A stretch of DNA of 11,081 nucleotides from CAYRNC01 sp964425645 (GTDB lineage Bacteria; Bacillota; Clostridia; Peptostreptococcales; Anaerovoracaceae), in the NCBI GenBank assembly GCA_964425645.1, contig CAYRNC010000057.1, forward strand, positions 1 through 11,081. Reading direction: 5' to 3'. Positions 7,207 to 11,081 of the stretch are shown piece after piece; position 1 is the first letter of the stretch; each line of letters starts with the position of its first letter. Made by a program: the position numbers and the translations under genes. The notes beneath the pieces were generated by a model that saw only the letters and a program-made list of their open reading frames with translations, was not told the origin of the DNA and searched no databases.

Positions 7207-7241
7207 CAGGCCACTGTAAGCGAAATCCTTATAGTGGCCTG
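7207..7241 (-). terminator. Intrinsic terminator after the molybdenum hydroxylase gene
   Basis: CAGGCCACT (7207-7215) is complementary to AGTGGCCTG (7233-7241), and after one mismatch the stem extends by TAAG/CTTA, leaving a 7-nt loop. On the minus strand the stem is followed by GTTTTAATTAG. It lies 54 nt beyond the stop codon of the molybdenum hydroxylase. It should separate that transcript from the five-gene unit beginning at 7130, though read-through remains possible. A small hairpin (CCGC/GCGG, 7247-7260) precedes it. Confidence 0.75.
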
Positions 7242-7294
7242 TATTACCGCTAAAATGCGGCATGTGACTGCTTTAGCCCAAATGCATCATCTGA

Positions 7295-10168
7295 CTATTC
7301 TTCTACCACAGGGTTCGCTATGATCTTTTCCAATTCTTCGATGAAATCGGAACCCAGGAAATATTTCTTGGGAGGTTCAATCTTTCCGCCTTTGGCAAGA
7401 ATATCGAGTCCGGCCTTTAGCTTTTCAGGTGATGCGGGCAATTCATAGATGCGTACACCGCAGGCATTGTTAATAGCATTTATAACGGCCATATGGTCTG
7501 AAGATTGAAATGCTTCAGCCGCTCCGGATGATCCAAAGGGTCCTCTTTCGTCAAATCCGTCCATATTAATCAATTCCATATTGTCAGGCACGTCCTTTAT
7601 ATAGGGAACACCGGCGGAAAGAATATTGGTATGCTTTTTAACATCCTCATAATCTTCGCTCAATGCAAACCCAATGGAATGCGACATTCCGCCGTAGACC
7701 TGGCCTTCCACAGCCTGAATGTTGCCGACCTTTCCTATCCAGTAAACACAATGCATACCGACTACGCTTGTCTTTCCGGTTTCAACGTTGACTTCCACCT
7801 CAGACAAATAAAGGGCATAGGTATAAGCATAGGTCGGACTACCTTCGCCGGTATTCGGATCCAGTGCTAAAAAGTGATCCCATTCCGATTCTGCAGCCCA
7901 GTTACCCTCATAACGGGTAGGAATATCTTCCTTTATCATTTCATCATGGGTTCTGTATGTTCCATCCTCTTTACGCATAGCATTTGCAAGACTTTCTGCC
8001 GCAAGTATGCTGGCCTTGCCGTTTGCAAAATGGGATCTTGAACCTGCTGATTCACCCGTATTCGGACACATCTTTGTGTCTGCCTGAACAAGCTTGATGT
8101 CGTTTGGAGTCACATTCGGAAAATAGGGCTTTAAAGCCTCCAGGGTGCATATCAAAGAACCCTGGTCTCCGCCTTGTCCCTGATCCTGCCACGTATCGTA
8201 TTTTATAAACTTCCCATCACCCGCAAGTTCAATGGCCACATCGGCCACATCCTCAGAACCCACACCGACATTATATCCGCCCCAGGCAAGACCTACGCCT
8301 CTTCGTACTTTCGGTGTATCCTTGGCTTTGGCTTCCTTAACAGCCTTATCGTAGAGCGGACGCATCTTGTCCATCATCTCTTCCATCGGGTATTGAAGGA
8401 ATTCGACGCTGTTTAAGTTGGTTTCTCCGGGCCTGGCTATGTTCTTGTAGCGAAAATCAAACGGATCCATGCCGATTTTTTCAGCCATCATATCTACGAG
8501 GGCCTCGCTGCAGGTATAGGCCTGCGGAGATCCATATCCTCTATAGGGGACCCCGAAAGCATGATTCGTTAAAACCGTCCTTCCCAGGCCTAATGCATGG
8601 GGCACATGGTAGGGGAAGAACATAAAGCGAGGTATCTTTGAAAGTTTGTCATCGCAAAGGGCCGGATCGTATCCGTGATCCAAAGCGGCCTCAAATTCAC
8701 CAGCTATGATTTTTCCATCCTTATCACATGCCAGACGCCCGTTGATAAATGACGGAGAACGCTTGCCCGACAAGGCCATAAATTGAGCATAATCTATGTG
8801 GAGTGCCACAGGCATACCTGTAATTTTGCATGCTATTGCAGCCATCGAGAAGGATGCGGCGTTCATGGCCCAGCCGAAAGATCCTCCCGTGGGGTTTTCA
8901 ACTACCCTTACTTCGTCTTCGGAAAGCCCCACTACCTGGGCTATGTCATCCCTATTGAAATAGACGGTCATGCCTTTACAATGTACACAGAGTTTCCCAT
9001 CTTCATCGTAATATGCCTGAACCGTATCGCCCTCAATAGACATATGAGGTTCCCTTTGAGAATAGAAGCTTCCTTCTACCGAGTAGGGAGCATTGTCTAT
9101 CATCTCGGGTACTTTCATCGCATCGCCTTTCAAAAGCGGCTGATCGGTAACGATATTATCCATACCGGAATGTATTCTTTTCGCATCAGGCATTACCGCA
9201 TCAAGCAGATTCATATATTCAGGCAGTTCTTCGATGTCTACCTTAACTTTATCTGCCGCTGCTTTTGCATGCAGTTCAGTATCTGCTACAACCAACGCCG
9301 CAACATTGCCCCAGTTATATATTCTGTCGTCTACCAAGATCTTGTGAACCTGATCAAAAGCAATAGTTCTCGGTGAGAATTGATACATCATTAAGGCATT
9401 CGTTCCGCCTGCATCCTCTACATCCTTCGCTGTAATAACTTTTACGACGCCGGGCATTTTTTCCGCTTCACTTATATCGATTTTAAGTATCTTTGCATGG
9501 TTGGAGACTCTTGGCATAGCCAAGGCTACATGTAAAGTCTCAGCCGGCATCTTAAGGGCAACATCGTCACCGTAATCGCATACGCCGCATGCCTTTGCCA
9601 AAGCATTGGGACGGGCAAGGGGTTTGCCGTAGAAGTTTCCGATATCCTTTTTCCAATCATAGGTGATATCTTCCATAGTTTTTTCGCCCCTGATAATAGC
9701 GGCGGCCTCCATAACGGCATCGACAATCTGCTTATAGCCGGTGCATCTGCAAACATTTCTATGTTTTTGGAACCAATCGCGTACATCCTCCCTTGTAGGA
9801 TTGGAGTTTTCCTGAAGCAGGCCGTATGCGGATACTACAAATCCGGGGGTACAGAATCCGCACTGTACGGCTCCGCAATGTACCATTGCATACTGAAGAG
9901 GATGAGGGTTCATAGGCGAGCCGATCCCTTCCACAGTGATAACAGAACTGAACTCTTTCACGGTCTTCATTTTTCTTGTACAGGAACGGATTACTTTCCC
10001 GTCTAATATGACGGAGCACGATCCGCAAACACCGGTACCGCAGCCGACTTTAAGCCCGGTAAGACCGATACGTCTTAACACAGAGGCAAGAGTATCGCTT
10101 TCCGGATCATAAATGAACATGCGGTCCGCCCCATTAATATGAAGCGTCATTTTACTTAGTTGTTTCAT
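7295..10168 (-). CDS. Aldehyde oxidoreductase-type molybdenum hydroxylase (xanthine oxidase family, DVU_1559-like)
   Basis: A 957-residue single-chain molybdenum hydroxylase, close in length and layout to Desulfovibrio gigas aldehyde oxidoreductase (Mop). Cluster I: plant-type [2Fe-2S] with Cys43, 48, 51 and 63 (VGCGTGVCGSC). Cluster II: QCGFC (Cys103, 106) and CRC (Cys140, 142). No FAD domain follows; the chain passes to the a/b hammerhead and the molybdopterin-binding domains (GGSFGWAMNAA; PYRGYGSPQAY; QDQGQGGDQGS). The catalytic Glu that attacks the substrate is present at about residue 885 in GPFGSSGAAEAF, where D. gigas has GVGE. It oxidises an aldehyde or heterocycle with water as oxygen source; the substrate is unknown. 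Lacking FAD, it must pass electrons to a partner, plausibly the Fe-S flavoprotein next door. ATG 10168 has AGGAGGGG just upstream; a longer in-frame start at 10300 falls in the riboswitch and is not real. Expression is probably controlled by the tandem riboswitch leader. Confidence 0.93.
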   Translation of the reverse strand: MKQLSKMTLHINGADRMFIYDPESDTLASVLRRIGLTGLKVGCGTGVCGSCSVILDGKVIRSCTRKMKTVKEFSSVITVEGIGSPMNPHPLQYAMVHCGAVQCGFCTPGFVVSAYGLLQENSNPTREDVRDWFQKHRNVCRCTGYKQIVDAVMEAAAIIRGEKTMEDITYDWKKDIGNFYGKPLARPNALAKACGVCDYGDDVALKMPAETLHVALAMPRVSNHAKILKIDISEAEKMPGVVKVITAKDVEDAGGTNALMMYQFSPRTIAFDQVHKILVDDRIYNWGNVAALVVADTELHAKAAADKVKVDIEELPEYMNLLDAVMPDAKRIHSGMDNIVTDQPLLKGDAMKVPEMIDNAPYSVEGSFYSQREPHMSIEGDTVQAYYDEDGKLCVHCKGMTVYFNRDDIAQVVGLSEDEVRVVENPTGGSFGWAMNAASFSMAAIACKITGMPVALHIDYAQFMALSGKRSPSFINGRLACDKDGKIIAGEFEAALDHGYDPALCDDKLSKIPRFMFFPYHVPHALGLGRTVLTNHAFGVPYRGYGSPQAYTCSEALVDMMAEKIGMDPFDFRYKNIARPGETNLNSVEFLQYPMEEMMDKMRPLYDKAVKEAKAKDTPKVRRGVGLAWGGYNVGVGSEDVADVAIELAGDGKFIKYDTWQDQGQGGDQGSLICTLEALKPYFPNVTPNDIKLVQADTKMCPNTGESAGSRSHFANGKASILAAESLANAMRKEDGTYRTHDEMIKEDIPTRYEGNWAAESEWDHFLALDPNTGEGSPTYAYTYALYLSEVEVNVETGKTSVVGMHCVYWIGKVGNIQAVEGQVYGGMSHSIGFALSEDYEDVKKHTNILSAGVPYIKDVPDNMELINMDGFDERGPFGSSGAAEAFQSSDHMAVINAINNACGVRIYELPASPEKLKAGLDILAKGGKIEPPKKYFLGSDFIEELEKIIANPVVEE

Positions 10169-10205
10169 TGTTCCCCTCCTATATATAGTAGTAATTAATA
10201 AAAAA

Positions 10206-10223
10206 CCTGTCCGAAAGGGCAGG
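10206..10223 (-). terminator. Intrinsic terminator of riboswitch copy A (gene-proximal)
   Basis: On the minus strand CCTGCCC-TTTC-GGACAGG forms a 7-bp stem with one C-A mismatch, followed directly by TTTTTTATTAATT. It lies about 38 nt before the molybdenum hydroxylase start codon. The mismatch makes it weaker than the equivalent terminator in copy B. Confidence 0.8.
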
Positions 10224-10376
10224 CGCCAGTTGAATTCATACAACTTTGTATCGCTGTAAATACTATGCCAGCAATACTTTGCCTTCTCCTTTCCAAACAC
10301 GGGAGGCTCCGCCGTTTCCGACTGAACCCAAGTCTCTTCGTCATAACATTTGTCTAAGACATCTGAGATCGGAGAT
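10206..10376 (-). promoter_or_regulatory. Riboswitch copy A (Moco-type), gene-proximal
   Basis: A structured leader RNA transcribed from the minus strand. The aptamer (about 10376-10285) is closed by UCUCC pairing with GGAGA. It contains a GNRA hairpin (GUCG-GAAA-CGGC) and the conserved GCCUCCCGUG and GGAAAGGAGAAGG stretches that I associate with the Moco (RF01055-type) riboswitch. The expression platform includes GUAUUGCUG pairing with CAGCGAUAC (9 bp) and ends in the terminator at 10206-10223. Location before a Moco-dependent enzyme supports the assignment; the exact ligand (Moco or its tungsten analogue) cannot be told. Confidence 0.75.
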
Positions 10377-10453
10377 TTTCTTAGTTAACGACTGTAACTT
10401 GCATCTTTCAGTTTTATCGTCCCCCTTTATCATACTTATAATAAATAATAAAA

Positions 10454-10473
10454 CCTGTCCTTGAAAGGACAGG
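10454..10473 (-). terminator. Intrinsic terminator of riboswitch copy B
   Basis: On the minus strand CCTGTCCT-TTCA-AGGACAGG is a perfect 8-bp stem with tetraloop, followed by TTTTATTATTTATTAT. It ends the first riboswitch unit, well upstream of any start codon, so premature termination here would silence the downstream gene entirely. Confidence 0.85.
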
Positions 10474-10626
10474 CACTGATTGAACTCATGCAACCTTGTA
10501 TCAATGTAATGTTGATACCAGCTATACTCTGCCTTCTCCTTTCCAATCACGGGAGGCCCCGCCGTTTCCGACTGAACCCAAGTCTCTTAGCCATAACGTT
10601 TGTCACAGGCATCTGAGATCGGAGAG
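10454..10626 (-). promoter_or_regulatory. Riboswitch copy B (Moco-type), promoter-proximal
   Basis: Same element as copy A, beginning about 26 nt after the predicted transcription start. The aptamer spans about 10626-10535, with UCUCC/GGAGA closing stem, GAAA tetraloop hairpin and GCCUCCCGUG core. A helix pair covaries with copy A: C10591-G10609 here is T10341-A10359 there. The platform forms GUAUCAA/UUGAUAC (7 bp) in place of the 9-bp helix of copy A, then the terminator at 10454-10473. Both copies must be passed before the hydroxylase gene is reached. Confidence 0.75.
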
Positions 10627-10658
10627 AGTTAATATTCATTTCCGCGCAATGTAGGTAT

Positions 10659-10687
10659 AGTTTATAATATTATCAAGGTCTTGTCAA
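10659..10687 (-). promoter_or_regulatory. Sigma-A promoter of the riboswitch leader and molybdenum hydroxylase
   Basis: On the minus strand a consensus -35 TTGACA (10687-10682) and TAAACT (10664-10659) are separated by exactly 17 nt. The predicted start near 10652 places copy B of the riboswitch at the very 5' end of the transcript. The promoter lies in the gap after the 95-residue gene, so the hydroxylase can be transcribed independently of it. Confidence 0.8.
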
Positions 10688-10733
10688 CGAAAAACCCTTT
10701 TAACCGATTGATTTTTCTCTTATTTCAGACAAG

Positions 10734-11021
10734 TTACAGCTTGATCTGCATCCTGTGGGAATATACATCGATAAGTCTGAGGCGTCCCTTTTTCTCGTCC
10801 TTCATATATTCTGCCCAGCAGGTTATATATCCTATTTCCTTATACCCGCTGTAGGTATCCCGATCAGGATGATAAACTTTTCGGCCTGTATGCTCACAAT
10901 AATTAAGGACTTCCATTACATTTTCAAAAGAAATCCCTTCTCTGTCCAGCCGATCGGCTATTTTATCGGAAAAAATAATTTTTTCGTTATAGTCCCGCAT
11001 ATTTGCTTCCGATTTCTTCAT
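10734..11021 (-). CDS. 95-residue protein related to the C-terminal domain of the Fe-S flavoprotein
   Basis: I do not recognise a named family. The C-terminal half (KVYHPDRDTYSGYKEIGYITCWAEY, then RLIDVYSHRMQIKL) matches the end of the 767-residue Fe-S flavoprotein (RVYSQNRDTYICYRVIGDITFWVEY, then DVYTHRMRIKL). Shared positions include DTY, IG.IT.W.EY and DVY.HRM.IKL, and the upstream helix (EGISFENVMEVLNYCEHTGRK) also aligns with LEEDICKVIELGESKSRR. It is therefore a stand-alone copy of a mixed helix/strand domain, perhaps a docking or regulatory module. ATG 11021 has GAGGAG 5 nt upstream; a GTG two codons earlier overlaps that site. It lies directly before the promoter and riboswitch of the molybdenum hydroxylase. 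No membrane segment or signal peptide. The context suggests a role in the same electron-transfer system; function unknown. Confidence 0.8.
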   Translation of the reverse strand: MKKSEANMRDYNEKIIFSDKIADRLDREGISFENVMEVLNYCEHTGRKVYHPDRDTYSGYKEIGYITCWAEYMKDEKKGRLRLIDVYSHRMQIKL

Positions 11022-11048
11022 ATTCACTCCTCGTATAATTAGTTTTGT

Positions 11049-11066
11049 AAGTGATATGAATCACTT
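11049..11066. promoter_or_regulatory. Palindrome upstream of the 95-residue gene, possible CRP/FNR-type operator
   Basis: AAGTGATATGAATCACTT is a perfect 7-bp inverted repeat with a 4-nt spacer, also readable as GTGA-N6-TCAC, the half-site arrangement of CRP/FNR-family regulators. It lies about 28 nt before the ATG of the 95-residue gene. No convincing promoter can be placed around it, and the window ends just beyond, so this is only a candidate. Confidence 0.35.
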
Positions 11067-11081
11067 TTTCCAGTAAATAAC

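Larger units (their letters stand above)
10206..10626 (-). repeat. Tandem direct repeat of a leader RNA element (two copies, 248-nt period)
   Basis: Units at 10206-10376 and 10454-10626. Over 10281-10375 versus 10531-10625 the copies agree at 87 of 95 positions with no gaps, and the central 58 nt differ at only two. The terminator halves are more diverged. The segment between the copies (about 10390-10452) resembles the region around the molybdenum hydroxylase ribosome site and start, but with the ATG lost, suggesting that leader plus gene start were duplicated together. Confidence 0.9.

Noticed and set aside
8783..9376. 197-residue plus-strand ORF
   Set aside because: Opposite-strand shadow of the molybdenum hydroxylase coding sequence, with no family likeness.
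10169..10300. N-terminal extension of the molybdenum hydroxylase
   Set aside because: It translates the riboswitch leader and terminator; the family starts at the MKQLSKMTLHING region, which has a strong ribosome site at 10168.
10341..10550. 69-residue ORF in the leader
   Set aside because: It lies across riboswitch copy B and the spacer. Its likeness to the false N-terminus of the hydroxylase only reflects the RNA repeat.
10206..10626. CRISPR array or insertion-sequence ends
   Set aside because: Only two long repeats with RNA-like covariation and terminators; no short regular repeats, spacers or transposase.

Overview
The window looks like chromosomal DNA of an anaerobic, selenium- and molybdenum-using Gram-positive bacterium, probably a clostridium. 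Reasons: strong AGGAGG-type ribosome sites, a sortase, TTGACA/TATAAT-like promoters, a peroxiredoxin read through an in-frame UGA (selenocysteine), and a molybdenum hydroxylase with many iron-sulfur partners. The species cannot be named from sequence alone. Every gene I support lies on the minus strand, so transcription runs from high to low coordinates.

Right part (11081 to about 7207): a small 95-residue protein (11021-10734), then a good sigma-A promoter (10687-10659), then a 5' leader of over 450 nt holding two tandem copies of a structured RNA. I read it as a molybdenum-cofactor (Moco) type riboswitch. Each copy ends in an intrinsic terminator. Next comes a 957-residue aldehyde-oxidoreductase-type molybdenum hydroxylase (10168-7295) with its own terminator (7241-7207).

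Middle (7130-2163): a tightly packed five-gene unit with overlapping or closely spaced ends. It encodes a 767-residue Fe-S flavoprotein with two CCG modules, a 65-residue four-cysteine redox protein, a radical SAM protein (TrsS type), a SAM-dependent methyltransferase, and a C-GCAxxG-C-C cysteine-rich protein. Together with the molybdenum hydroxylase this matches, from memory, the DVU_1555 to DVU_1559 gene neighbourhood of Desulfovibrio, whose joint function I do not know to be established. The C-terminal domain of the Fe-S flavoprotein is a paralogue of the 95-residue protein upstream, which ties the two blocks together.

Left part (about 2040-57): a promoter followed by a selenocysteine peroxiredoxin (1969-1244; the UGA replaces the peroxidatic Cys), a universal stress protein (1204-743) and a membrane-anchored sortase (707-57) ending in a hairpin. 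This looks like an oxidative/stress transcription unit, with the sortase possibly carried along.

The most notable features are the UGA-encoded peroxiredoxin without a resolving cysteine, the tandem riboswitch in front of a molybdoenzyme, the duplicated small domain, and the radical SAM/methyltransferase/molybdenum hydroxylase gene set as a possibly uncharacterised pathway.
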